A stretch of DNA of 64,000 bases from Asterochloris sp. CNOR1 (taxonomy: Eukaryota > Chlorophyta > Trebouxiophyceae > Trebouxiales > Trebouxiaceae), in assembly GCA_963969365.1 (NCBI GenBank), contig OZ017753.1, forward strand, positions 558,001 through 622,000, written 5' to 3'. Shown in pieces: positions 33,390-44,676 of this stretch. How positions within the stretch are numbered: the first letter of the stretch is position 1; the number at the start of each line of letters is the position of its first letter. The notes beneath the pieces were generated by a model. That model saw nothing but the letters and a program-made list of their open reading frames with translations. It was not told where the DNA came from and searched no databases. The position numbers and the translations under genes were made by a program.

Positions 33390-35191
33390 TCAGCTGGCTA
33401 GTTCCGCAATTGCAACTCGTTCCTTCGCAGCCTGCTGCGCTGGCTGCTGCGGCACAGGCACTGGATCTGGCTCTGCCACTGCTGTGGTGGGAACCTCCAC
33501 CTTGTGCTGCAGGGCAGCAGGGTGCAGCAGTCAGGTCCTGGCTGATGACGGAGAGCCGTGACGCATGTAATCGTTTTAGGCAAGAGTTGCAGATACTCAA
33601 CACACTCCCACAGGCAAATATGCTGCATGTCCAACAGCCACCCAGAAGGTCATGCACTGCAGTAGCAGGGGTTCTGAGCATATCAGCCGGGCAGTGAATG
33701 CTGCAAGCTCTTCCCAGGAATTGGTATAGCGTGCCATGGTCGCTATTGGTAACTCGCTTGCCCCTTTCTGCAGCAGCTGCTGCTCAAGAGGGCCTGGGCA
33801 TACACGCTGCGCACCTGAGCTTTCCTGAAGCGTGTCCAGGCACACCGTGACGCCGCCAATAGGCATCATAGTCACGGAAAATCACGTACACAGCAACAGG
33901 CAGGCAAGCTGGAGACAAGTGCTAGAAGAGCGCACCGTGGGTGCTGCTGGCAGCTGGTCTGCCTCCTTTTGCAGCAGCTGCTGCTCCAAGCCCTCAAACT
34001 CCTTCTGGACCTCAGCGTCCTGCTCGCTGGTCAAAGATTGCGCCAGCACCTGAGCCATGCGCTCCTGCAGGCCCGCAGCAGAACGTCGGCAGCATGCCGG
34101 CATGAGATGTCACGTGCAGGCCCCTGCCTTGAGCAGGGGCACCGCCTCATGCACTTCCATGGCCTCTGCTGCGCCAAGCCCAGTGGTGAAGCTCCAGGCA
34201 AACTCTGGCAGCTTCTTTTGAACTCTTCTCCTCCAGTTTTGCAAAACATTCAACTAGCTGGCAGAATGGTGATAGCTGTGCATGCAGCAAAGCGCGCGTG
34301 TGGTGATAGCTGTGCTGCACGCCTTGCTGCGTGTACAGCTATCACCACGCTGCCTGCTGCTAGTTGTTCGAGCTGCTGCTGACAGGCATGACTTGGCCCG
34401 CTGCTGGCGCTGACAGCTTGGGAGAGCAGCTGGCTGGGCATGGTACAGACCTGCTCGTCCTGAGCCTCCTTGCTGTCAGCCATGAGCTGCTCAGCCTGTT
34501 CCACAGTGACCTCCTTCTGCAGCTGCTTGATGGCGTCATTGCCCTCCTTGAGGGCACCAAAGAGCTTGTTCTGGCGTTTGGCAGTCTCAATGTTGGCGAG
34601 CTGCAGGAAAGATGGTGCTTTGGTCAAGATGTGGCAGGCCTCCTGTGGTGAGCTCTTGCCACCGACTAGGGCAAGAAGCAACCCGCCAACACCACATGTT
34701 AGCAGTCATGATAGCAGCACATTTGCTGCTTCAGCACGCACCTGGCAGCAGAGTCCTTTACAGCAATGCAGGCCGTAAGCAGTAGGCAAATTGTTGCACA
34801 CTTCATCAACCCAACCCAACCTCACCAATTCTTCTACATTGATCATCCACTGGTCTGCCCGAGCTGCCTGTCCCTCATGCATCTTCCTGCGTCTGAGCTG
34901 CAGCATGGCCCTGTCCTTCTTTCCTGCCCTGACCAGATCCTTGGCATTGAGTGTCTCACGATCCATAGTCTCTTCAAGCTGCAGCCACCAGCAGCAGCCC
35001 TTAGTCTGAGCGCTTGGGGTTGCATGCCCTGAGCCAGGGCATGCCTCTCAGCACTTCAAGCTAGCAGGTGGCAGACTCACCCGCTTGCGCTCTGCTGCCA
35101 ATTTCCTGCGCTGTACTTTGAGGGTGAGCACTGCCTTGTCCTCATCACTGATTTTGGATCCCTTCTTCTTGCTGCTGAACACCCCTCCCAT
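33390..35191 (-). CDS. VPS20: ESCRT-III subunit VPS20/CHMP6
   Basis: Five exons, 35191-35081, 34978-34826, 34600-34451, 34064-33936 and 33506-33390, are all phase 0 and give 219 residues. The protein starts MGGVFSSKKK, with Gly2 suitable for N-myristoylation, followed by the basic helix KISDEDKAVLTLKVQRRKL. Helical segments match CHMP6: RAGKKDRAMLQLRRRKMHE, LANIETAKRQNKLFGALKEG, and an acidic C-terminal part (TSEQDAEVQKEFEGLEQQL) before a Pro/Val/Ala-rich linker. VPS20 links ESCRT-II to SNF7 polymerisation at endosomes for multivesicular-body sorting. The gene starts 184 bp from the divergent WBP4-like gene and ends 171 bp from the uL13 stop. Intron 4 contains a ghost copy of part of exon 4. 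Confidence 0.94.
33728..33800 (-). repeat. Ghost copy of VPS20 exon 4 within intron 4
   Basis: Plus-strand 33730-33795 (CGTGCCATGGTCGCTATTGG...TTTCTGCAGCAGCTGCTGCTCAAGAGG) aligns with the 3' part of exon 4 at 33932-34000 (CGCACCGTGGGTGCTGCTGG...CTTTTGCAGCAGCTGCTGCTCCAAG). Translated, LEQQLLQKGASELPIATMA mirrors LEQQLLQKEADQLPAAPT. The copy's splice-donor position reads GGCACG instead of GGTGCG. Confidence 0.8.
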
Positions 35192-35375
35192 ATGACTGCT
35201 GAAATGCTTGCTAGAACTCCTTCGAGAATCCTCACAGCGGGGATTGAAACAGCATTGAAGCAGAGTGCAGGACAATAAACTGTGAGGTCAACTTCAAATT
35301 CCACAGTGCCATCCTGTCATAGTGCCAGCCAACTACTCCCCAAAAGATTGGCTCTGAGACACAAGAGAAGGCATC
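35192..35375. promoter_or_regulatory. Short bidirectional promoter region
   Basis: Only 184 bp lie between the start codons of VPS20 (-) and the WBP4-like gene (+). Shared or overlapping promoters are therefore likely. No specific motif is evident. Confidence 0.45.
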
Positions 35376-37337
35376 ATGACGGAGGTGAGACATGCATGTG
35401 TCCATCTGAGGGCTGCTTCCATCCTTTCGATGTTTCTTCCTCTCCTCAAAAGTCATGAGCTGCTCCTTTGGAACTGTGCTCATGCCAAATGGCTGCAGTT
35501 TTGGAAGAGCCATGCTATGCACTGGTGCGAGTACTGCAAAGTATGGATGAATGACAACCCTGCCACAAAGGCCACGCACGAGAATGGTCTCAAGCATAAG
35601 GAGAATGTATCAAAGAGTGAGTACTCAGGCAGCTCTGGCAAGCCGGCTTGCTTAAGGTGGTGTCGTAAGGAAACAACTGCCCCTGCAGCAACTGTCTGCT
35701 GAGGCCTTGCAGGCTGGCATCCCAGGGCTGCGCTCTGCAGCCTTGAAGCTGCCATACTCAGTGCGCCTGACCTCGTTCAACGAAAAGGACATGTTGCTAT
35801 CGCTCAGCATGCTGATTGTTGCACAGCTTGATGACATCCTTAACCCGACCTCCTCTCCCCTGTTGCACGACCTCCGCTTGGTGCCTTTCAGGGCTGCGAG
35901 ACATGCGCAAGAAGCAGGATGCAGACAAGAAGGGCGAGATCCTGGCCAAACAGTCCATGGCAAGCATCGAGACGGCTGCCAAGGCGCAGTATGAAGCAGA
36001 CAAGCGGGCAGAAGAGGCTACCAGGCTGCGCGTGGCTGGCTCGTGGGTGGGCTGCTGGGCTCACATCCTGTCGGCTGCAGGCTGGCTTCTGTGTGTTGAT
36101 GGCTGTGCATGGCAGTCTTCCGGGAGAGTGCCTAGGGGGCTGCCTTTCAGCACCAAAACGCCATGGCTCAAACATGGGCAGCTGAGGATAGAGGCTGTTT
36201 GTGGCTAGCTCCTAGGTGGCCACCTGGCTTGCACACCCTCTTTTCCAGTGGGGCCAAGGCATTTGACTTGTGAGTAGAGCTTCCTTTCTGGGAAGCGAGC
36301 ATCCCTGCATGTCCCCTACGCAAGGGTGCAGCTTTAAGTGCCGCATAACAGCCACACCCACAGACTTGCAGTCTCATGCAGAACACCTTTGGGGCAGCTG
36401 TGAATATGTCGCAATCAAAGGAGCCTTTTGCGCCGACTGTGCAGGTTCTGGACGATGAGGCAAAGTACTTTTACAACGAGCAGCATCGATGGTACTATGA
36501 CACGTGAGCTATGGCTGTGCATGTGCTTGGTGTCTCAGCCTGATGTGTGGGCCCTAGGTGTGTGGCTGCCGTGCTTTGCTTTGACCTGCACGTTGCTGCC
36601 TGCCCTGGTGGCTGAGTCTGATGTCTGCCACAGGCCTGGCACAGCATCAGACATGCTGTCTCTCGCTGCAGACATTCCGACATGTACTTCGGTGGGGACC
36701 CCCCCGAGTGGACGGCAGACCCTCCCATCCCAGCTGAAGCCAGATTTCCCAGGAAAGAGGAGCCAGCTAAAGGTTTGCCCTGCCGTTGCAGCATGTACAC
36801 AAGCTTCTGCCCGACGGCATGCACATTGGCTGCAAACCAGTTCTGTGGCGCATCTTTGGCATCTTGTGGTGCTGGCTGCGCTTATTGCCCTTCTTTGCTG
36901 TGCAGCAGCCAGGGCGTCCTGCCTTAAACAAGGGTATCGGACCCGTATCGGTAATGGACAGGGGCTCTGTTGCTGCATGCCACACAGCTGCTGGGATCAG
37001 CCCATCAAGTGCCTTGTAACACCAGCTGCTTCCACATCACACTACATTCTGTTGTGCAGCGGCCAGCTCCAGACCTGCTCCTAAAAAGAAGGTGTATCAT
37101 CATCCCCTGTCGGAAGTTGGTGGCTACCAGATGCCAGCGTCTGGCACCATAGGCGGCGCCAAAGGCGTTGGCGGAGAGGGGCGCCAGGCAAAACGAAAGG
37201 CAGATGGTGCCCTGATTGCTGCCAAGGCCAAGGTCAAGAAACCTGTCACCAAGGAAGAAGAGGCAGCAGTAGCAGCAAGGGAAGCCGCAAAAGCCAGGGT
37301 TGCAAAGCGGACAGCTCAGACTTTTGGATTCAGTTGA
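35376..37337 (+). CDS. WBP4: WBP4/ZOP1-like splicing factor with U1-type zinc finger
   Basis: Exon 1 is only nine coding nucleotides (35376-35384, MTE). It is followed by 35499-35616, an exon from 35892 to about 36030, 36249-36269, 36372-36503, 36672-36772 and 37060-37337. The N-terminus MTEFWKSHAMHWCEYCKVW matches WBP4 (ADYWKSQPKKFCDYCKCW). The matrin/U1-type finger is C-x2-C ... H-x5-H (CEYC...HENGLKH). Next come a charged coiled helix (MRKKQDADKKGEILAKQ), the repeat-like YFYNEQHRWYYDT and MYFGGDPPEW, and a Lys-rich C-terminus (KRKADG, AKAKVKKP). The family binds U1/U2-type snRNPs during spliceosome assembly; ZOP1 also acts in RNA-directed silencing in plants. The end of exon 3 is uncertain: a weak GC donor (ACC AG|GCTGCG near 36030) is what keeps the frame. 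Confidence 0.88.
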
Positions 37338-37459
37338 TGTGCCCTCTTGTTCAAGCAAGTCTGTAGTGTGAACAACCCCCTCCTCTGCCTTTCTGCCCAT
37401 TGAGCCTTCAACTGAGATTTTATCAATTAAATGTCACCTTGTGGTGAGAAACCTGTCAT

Positions 37460-40400
37460 CTAGGCCTCTTGTGTGGGCATTTGGTCCATAATCCTGCTCA
37501 GCTCAGCAGATAGGGTGAAGGCACAGCTGCTGAAGGTGACTTGCTTTGTTTTATACGGGTCCATGGTCTGCTGAAGAATGGCAACTTCGCGCCAGGTGAC
37601 AGCTGGGTTGATAATGCGACAGAAGGCGCCAAATTGGCTGTCACTCAGGATGCCCTTCCTCTCGGTATCTACTTGCTGGAATGCCTCCACGACTGGGGCC
37701 AGTGCACGTTCGTGCACCTCCAGGTTCCAGCGCAGCAGCACCTGCGGCAGCAGGTTGTCAAATGCCCTGGGCATGCCATTCGGCAGGCAGGTGTGCTACG
37801 GGGAGCTGGCAAACAGCAGACTGGGCGTCCAACAGGCTAGGAGAGGCTGCTGTCTCACTGCCGCAGGCAGCTAACTGGAGCTATGGCATTTGCCCGTTGA
37901 CACCACCGCTGAATCAGGGTGCTGTAAGTGATGCATAGTAGGCTGCAGGCTGAGTGAGTGAAGGTGGGAGCTCTGCTGCCCTGACAGGCAGTTTGTGTGC
38001 TGCAAGCAGCAAGCTAGAGCGGGGCTTGAGCGGTATCGCAGCACTGCTGTCACAGTCATCATGCCAGCAGATTGGGGCCACCTGCTGCAGCACTGCAACT
38101 AGAGCACATTTCAGCGCCACAGGCAGCAAGTCAGCAAGCATGCAGGAGCCTGATGATGAGCTCTGCAATGAGCCTACCTGCATGAAGTCCCCATACTTGA
38201 CTACATCGCCTGCCCGGTCCTGCGGCCGGTCGTCATCGCTGTGCTCAGGCAGCGCGGCTGGTGTGGCCACCAGCTTGACCCGCTGCACCAGCACCTGCTG
38301 GTCCTGCACGTCAGCAGGTGGCTAATCGTGACTGTCTGTTGCCCATAATGCAGGCAAGCACAAAGGCCAGCACTGGACGGGGTGGCACCAGTTCAGCACC
38401 CCTGGGCACCCAGTTCCAGATTGCGGTGCACTGAGCGCAGCCATACTCAGGCAGAGCTGCCAGACAGCAAGTCGCTGCCACTTGCTCCATGTGGTCCTTC
38501 CTTATGGAACAAACGCCGGCAAGAGGGCAACATCATCCTGGTATCATGTGCAATTGCAGGGATGCAGCAGGCCCACAATTTGTTGTGCACAGCAGCCTGC
38601 CCACAGTGCCGGCTCCTCGCCACCCTGCACGCAGATGTTGATGCCACATTGCAGTCCAAAGAGTGCCGCTCAACCTTGGACGCGCAGCCTCGCAGGATGG
38701 TGGCCCAACACAGTGGCTCAGGGAGCCAGGCCTGAAGCAGGGCAACTCTGCAGCAGGACCAGCACAGTGCCACCCCTGTGGTGTTGCTGCGCACGCAGAC
38801 TGTTGGTCTGCCCTGGACGCCCACCTTGGGCCGGCAGTTCCTCAGGATGATGTCCCGCCATAGCGGCTCAGGCAGGCTTCCCCGCACGTGCAGCCGCACC
38901 ATCTCCCCCAAGGCGGCTTCAGGGGACAAGGGGTGTCGCGCCTGCACCACACAGCCACTGCGTCTTGCGCATGCAAGAGTGCAGAGATCAGTGTCACTGT
39001 GTGCTCACCCTCATGCAGGGCAGGCGAGTACAACATGTGGGTGCAGGCAACTGATCAGGCGGGAATCCCAGGATGTTCTCACTCTCATGCAGCGTGGGTA
39101 GTTGTAGTGTGTGGCACATGGAAGGGTGCAGTAGGTGGTATGACATCCCTGCATGTCCTCATTCAGTCAGGGTGCATGATGCTTGTGGCAGCAGGCTGGC
39201 AAGGCCTTCAACGCTGGTACCACAGCTGTCGAAGCAGTCTCACACCATGCACGTACTGTCAGCTGCAAAGGTACATGTCCTTGATACCTTTATTTGCTCA
39301 GTCCCATTCAGGTTGATGGTGGAACTGGGGCTGGCAAAGCAATTTCGCGCCATCTCTTCAGCGCCATTGCAACATGCCTCTCAGTTTGACCTCTGTGCTG
39401 TTCACTCTCATGCAGAGCTTAGAGCTCACCTGCAACGCACTGCGCAGCGCTTCCTCCACAGCCTCGTGCAGCTTGGCCTGCTGCCCCTGGAACTCCTCCT
39501 CTATCTTGTTCCTGCAGGTCGGGCAGACCACTTTTGTGATGCAACAGGAGCCGCAGCGAAGCCAGGACAGGCTCGGCACTTGAGCAGCAGTTGAGGTTAG
39601 CTGTGGTATAATTCAAGATGTCTCTGAAGCTTCTCCTCTGTCATATGCCTGCAGCAGGAGCTTGCAAGAGTGAAGGCTGCAGACTTCAGCCAGCTGTTAA
39701 GTGTACAGATGCTCATGCTCGCTCAAGGGGCAGATGGGTCTTCCTCATTCATCTTGTTCCTGCAATCATCCGCCAGCAACAAGTGCAGACCCCTGTCATC
39801 GTCTGTTTGCACTCAGTGCTCCTTCACTTGCTCCTCGTGCACAGGCACCCACTGCTGCGGGGGCAAGAGAGGGCAGTGTTTGCAGGCAAAGAGACTCGCG
39901 CTTCAGCTGAATGGTCGCTTGCCGGAAAGTCCCAGCCTTCACTGCAACTTGAAATCTGTAAGTGCAGCTTGCCTTGAAGCTGTGATTTGTTTGCGGTACC
40001 TGTGTCTGAAAACGTCTCCAGTACGCCGGCGCTTGCCTCAGACTGTCGTCAAACAGGTTCATGTCAGAATCTCATTGTGCACGGTGGTCCTCGCAGCCAG
40101 GATAGCACTGAGCCAAATGGCAGTGAGCAGTTCACACGGGCCATGCCGGAAGACCTTTGTCAAAGAGGGCCGCATCAGCATCCCGCCGCGCACAGTGCTC
40201 CTCAGCAGCACAGAACGGCGCCAAACCTATCAAGCATGAGCAGCTGGCAGGAGCTTGCCTGAGGACCTTGTCGAAGAGGGCCACGTCCGCATCTCGTGGC
40301 GCGAAGTGCTCCACCGCCGCCAGGATGGCGCTGAGCCACTCCATGATGAGCTGGCGCATCCCATACTTCTGGGTCAGGAAGGCGTACAGGTGCTGCTCCA

Positions 40401-43400
40401 GCGTCTCGCGGGGCTGCTGCTGCTGGGCCTGTCTGCAGGGTTCAGGGTTGAGGGTTAGAGGTTTGTTTGCTGGGGCAGGGATGCAGCTGACGCAGGTGAC
40501 TGGTGCAACTGTCACAGTCTGATGGGGCCTGCCTGCAGCACAGAAGGAGGGCGGCAGCAGCAAGCAGGTCGATGATCAACCTGATGGGGTTTGTCTCTGC
40601 CTCTGCAATGCAGATGGACCTGCCCTCACCGCCCAGATGCAGACTGGCACGATAGACTTGCAGGACCTTGCACAAGCGTTTGTTGGGATTGCTGCTGCTG
40701 CAGCTCGCCTGCAGGAGCAGGGGCGGAGCTGTGGCAGGTAAGTGCGCGCTGCAGGGACTCCCAACTCATCAGGCTCTGCTGGCCTGTTTCGGCAGCTGCA
40801 TTGGCATGCCTTCTGCATCGGGTTGATCTGCTGGAGCTGCAGCTGGGACGTCCAACTGTGCCTAGGGCTGCAGGGCTGATGCTGTTCATTTTGCCATAAG
40901 GAAAGTTCAGCAGCGTGGCGCACAAAGCTGGTACACCTGACGCGCCTGAACAAGGCTGCCTGCCTGGGCTCCGAGCCCCCATCACCCTGAGCCACATCTG
41001 GTGTCGCACAGCACTCCCCAGGCCGTGGCAGCAGGGCTTCTCTGTCTGAGCCCTGCAGCTATCCAAAGGGGATGATGCAACTACCCCAAACCCCCCCTTT
41101 CCTGCAGCTTGAAGGGTCTTCCCTGCATTTGCGTGCCTCACCTGGCATCCGCCCGGCGCTTGGAGGTGTACACGTCCTCGATGAGCGCCCTGAGCTGGTG
41201 CAGGGTCAGCTCGCGAACCATCAGGCTGCCGCGTCGGCTGCTGCCCTTGCTGCGAGGGGACAGGGTGTCCTGCCATGCCAGCACAGCCTGGGCCACGGGG
41301 CCGTTCGGGCCCTGGAGGCAGCCAGGGCAGCAGATGGGTCCGTGCACACTGGTGCTGGCAGGGGGGTGCAGGATGTAAAAACAGCTAAGCATCACTGCCA
41401 CAGGTCTGATTGAATGTACACAGGTCATTCTTGTCAGGGCTGTGCTGACGTAAGCAAGGCCTGGAAACAGCTGCTCTGCCAGCTTCAAGGTGTCACTCAG
41501 TTTAGCCCACCCCATGTGGCAATTGCTGAGGCTTGAAGCGGCCAGGGCTGCAAGGGCTGACATCAAGCATCTTGGGCAGTAAGAAGTTGTGCAGCTGTCA
41601 CGCATGCTGCGCTGCACCACCAAAGCAGCTGCTGTTGCAGGCCTCATCTTCAGGGCCCCTGTTTTGATGCACAGCTGGGACAGCCGCAGGCAGAGCAACA
41701 GCGCAGCTTCCAAGCCTGCAGCACTGCACCTGCACCTGCCATGCACTCACAGCCTGGCTGCGATACGTGCAGCAATGCCTCCGCAAGTTGCCTGCCATGC
41801 ACTCACCATGCAGTTGCCATCCCAGCAGCGCTCACGGCCAACGGATCTAGCCGCACTGACTTGCGTCCGTGCAAACATGCACCTGCACCCCAGCTGCGTT
41901 TGCAAGCCTGGTCTTCAGGTCACCCTCAGATCCACTAGTATGTGTGACACCAGGGCTGCCATGCGTGCTACACTGCACCTGCGGCCCAGGTGCTTTCGCA
42001 GACCGGGCCCTGAGGGGCACCGCCTTGGACATCTCGGCCTCACTCCTGACAGCGCCGGCCAGGCTGGCGTCAGCCTCTGTGCGCTCTGCACGAATGGTGG
42101 ACTTTAAGGAGGCGGTGCCCCCCTTGTGGCCGTCAAGCGCCTTCTTGTGCAGCGGCTTGGCGTCCCACGCAGAGGCAGCTGCAGGCAGGGGAACAATTTC
42201 CTAAGATTCAATCTGCAGTCAGGTCTGCGGCAGAACCCCAGATGCGTGCTCATTGCTGGAGACATAGACCAGCAGGTGTTGACACGCAGCTGCTGATGGA
42301 GGAAAGCCCCATTGTCAGTGGCAAGCTCTCAAGAGTGCAGGGGGTATGGAACTACAAGTACCATGAGCTGGCCAGCTGCATCACGGTGGGTGGACGAGAC
42401 TCAGTTGGCTGACACTTCCTCGACTGGAAGGCGACGCACAGACATTCGCATACCATTTAAGCAGTGCTTGCCCCACCTTCATGACTAGTCTGCTGCTTGT
42501 GTGCTTCAGTCATGCGCTTGGAGGCAACGCTCAGCGACCCAACCTCCTTCCTCAGCGACTACACAGCAGGCAGGCCAAAGACGAGATGAGCTTGCTGACC
42601 ATGGCAGCCAGTCAATCTGACGTCAGATCAGCTGACGTGGCTCTGACACATCACAGAAAGCTGTGATCGGGTTCCTCTGGTCTGCGCTCTGGCTTTTGTG
42701 TAGTTACAAGCTTGCACTATATGCAGCCCTCCAGTCCAAGCAGCTTGCACACCTCGTTCTCTGCTGACAGCTGCGTGTTCTCCTTCTGCAACTGCTCTGC
42801 TGCTGTCAGCAACTCCTGTGTGGCAGTCTCTGCCCGATCCAGCTCGATCTGCAGGGCAAAGCTCCAGCAGTCAGAGCTGCGCTGGCGCTGCTCAGGCTGT
42901 GAGAATACTGCACGGAGCTGGCACACAGCGGCCACCAGCACTTAGAGTGACAAAGGTGCAGTGGGTGCACTGGCCACATGCCGCCTGCTATGCCACCACT
43001 GCTTCCCTCATGGCGTAGGTGTAGCCGTGCCAAACCTGCGAGAACTTGTGTACACCTGTATGACCTTGCTGTCAACACTACGCCCAACCACCCAGTCAGG
43101 CTTGCAGGGCAGTCAGCCACTTCCTGGGTGTCTTGTCCTTTGTGTGTGTGCAACAAGCAGCCTGGCTGCCGTTCGGCTGGCCAGTGTCCTGCAGTTGATT
43201 GATGCTGCTCTGCTGCCCCATCTCCTGTTTGCCGGTTCAGACAAGTCTGCCACAGAAGGCTGCCTGGCAACTGGCCAGCTCCTTCCTGCCATATATCCAC
43301 AACTCTGAGTAGCATGCCTGCCATAAAGGTCTCTGCAGGACTGCCAGGTGGCTTGCTGTGGGCTTGTGATGCTGCTGTGCTGTACTTTGTTGAAGCCAGG

Positions 43401-44532
43401 TCACAATGAGGCCACAGGCAGGCCAGCACAAGATGCAGTACTTGCCTGGCGGTCTGCCAGCTCCTCTCGGTGGCGCCGTTCCTGCTCCTCCAGCAGCTCC
43501 CGCCACTCATCAAAAGTGTCGTTGCTGAAGTCACGCAGGTCCTGCGTGTGGCAGGGATGCACTTCTGAGCAGAGCTCCAGGAGCTCAGCTGAAAGGTGAG
43601 TGCAGCCCTCTCGTGTTCATGGCACCTGGATTGCGCAGGTCCTGCAAAGAGGAGCAGCCATTTGCCAACATTTTGTCTTGAAGAGCCAGGCACAGTCTGT
43701 GCTGTGTACATGGCAAGAGGGGGCACTCAAATGGCCTCTGATGCCTGGAGACAAAGCTGTGCATCAGGCTGGAGGTCCCAACAGACTCAGCGGCAACAGG
43801 CTCCGGCAGGCGACAGACACGTAGCGGCCAAGACCGGGACCATGCGCGCAGTGCCTTCCTACCATAGCACACACTGCTGCTCCTGTTCGCTTGTCTAAAT
43901 AGAGCTAACTCTTCGTATGCTCTGCCACACTCGCAGTGCTGAGGCTGGTGCTGTGACATGTGCTGCATCCTCCAAACATGCTGCTCGCTTTGCGATCACA
44001 TGCTGATGCCCACCTGCAGCAGCGACACCAGCTCTGGCCTGTTCTGCCGGTCCTCCACATCCACGAAGCCCTCGAAACAGAGGTCATACAGATCCCTCTT
44101 TGTCATGAGCAGCACAGCCCTGCAGGCATCGGACACCTGTGTGCTGCATCTGGGAGGGGCCGGCGGCCAGGCAGGTTTGGGGCACACTCGCATGTGAGTG
44201 CACAGGGCCCTTTTGTGAAAGAATGGCGTGTGCAATGGCTCACCGCCTGGCGATGGCGTCCTCTGTGATGCTGGCTGCCTGCGTGGTGCGCTCGCGTATG
44301 TCCTGAGTGCACAGATAGGGGCTGTTGACAATCTGTGAAGTGCCGCAGAGCTTGCATGGCAACCTTGAGCTGTCCATTTGATTGGTAATCTTACCTCCAC
44401 CTCTGTGGCAGCCCTGGCATCCCAGTCATCGGAGATGACATCGGCAGGCAGGGAGCATCGGTAGCTGTTGAAGCTGAGAAAGAGGGCCTGTGCCTGCTGA
44501 AGCTCAGCAGCCCCGAACTCCACTTTTCCCAT
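37460..44532 (-). CDS. Coiled-coil protein with EF-hand-like C-terminus, not recognised
   Basis: Start ATG at 44532 (MGKVEFGAAELQQAQALFL), exon 1 44532-44395. Exon 2 (IVNSPYLCTQDIRERTTQAA) and exon 3 (MTKRDLYDLCFEGFVDVEDR) join in phase. Coiled-coil exons follow (DEWRELLEEQERRHREELA; IELDRAETATQELLTAAEQL), then exons with MVRELTLHQLRALIEDVYTS and FLTQKYGMRQLIMEWLSAIL, a short NKIEEEFQGQQAKLHEAVEE exon, and a final exon (LAPVVEAFQQVDTERKGILS...) whose helix-loop-helix looks like a degenerate EF-hand, ending at 37460. The KYGMRQLIMEW region gives an impression of conserved ciliary/centrosomal coiled-coil proteins, but that is only an impression. One intron uses a GC donor at 43445. Treating all exons as a single gene is an inference. 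Confidence 0.5.
40005..40345 (-). repeat. Triplicated exon: one intact and two decayed tandem copies
   Basis: The coding copy at about 40262-40340 encodes AVEHFAPRDADVALFDKVLR. A second copy at about 40140-40225 would read AEEHCARRDADAALFDKGL. A third, at about 40015-40115, preserves LSAILAA and FDDSLRQAPA but not one open frame between them. The period is about 120 bp and both decayed copies lie in the intron after the coding copy. Confidence 0.8.
40438..40465 (+). repeat. Degenerate telomere-like GGGTT array
   Basis: GGGTTCA, GGGTTGA and GGGTTAGA followed by GGTTTG stand in tandem inside an intron of the coiled-coil gene. They differ from the plant/Chlorella TTTAGGG telomere unit but share its register. 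Confidence 0.4.
41690..42010 (-). repeat. Tandem intronic repeat in the coiled-coil gene
   Basis: Blocks of GCACTGCACCTGCACCTGCC, CATGCACCTGCACCCCAGCT and CACTGCACCTGCGGCCCAGG recur near 41720, 41877 and 41972. Each is associated with GCAAGCCTGG or GCAGACCGGG and with TGCCATGC. The units are about 90-150 bp and diverged. Confidence 0.5.
42864..43445 (-). other. GC-AG intron in the coiled-coil/EF-hand gene (acceptor end approximate)
   Basis: On the minus strand the coiled-coil exon ends GCA GAC CGC CAG|GCAAGTAC, and the next coding block starts CTGCAG|ATC GAG CTG GAT. The helix runs on without interruption (EELADRQIELDRAETA). GCAAGT is again the donor. Confidence 0.75.
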
Positions 44533-44676
44533 GCTGCAGCCTGGCAAGGACAGCTGCCTGGGCAAGGATCAAGAATGATGACTCACTATTTCAAAAGTAT
44601 AAACTAAAGCTTCCTTGACAGGCATGGCTGGGCCCTACATCTCATGCTGCAGTTGCATTGGTGCAGACTAATGTGA

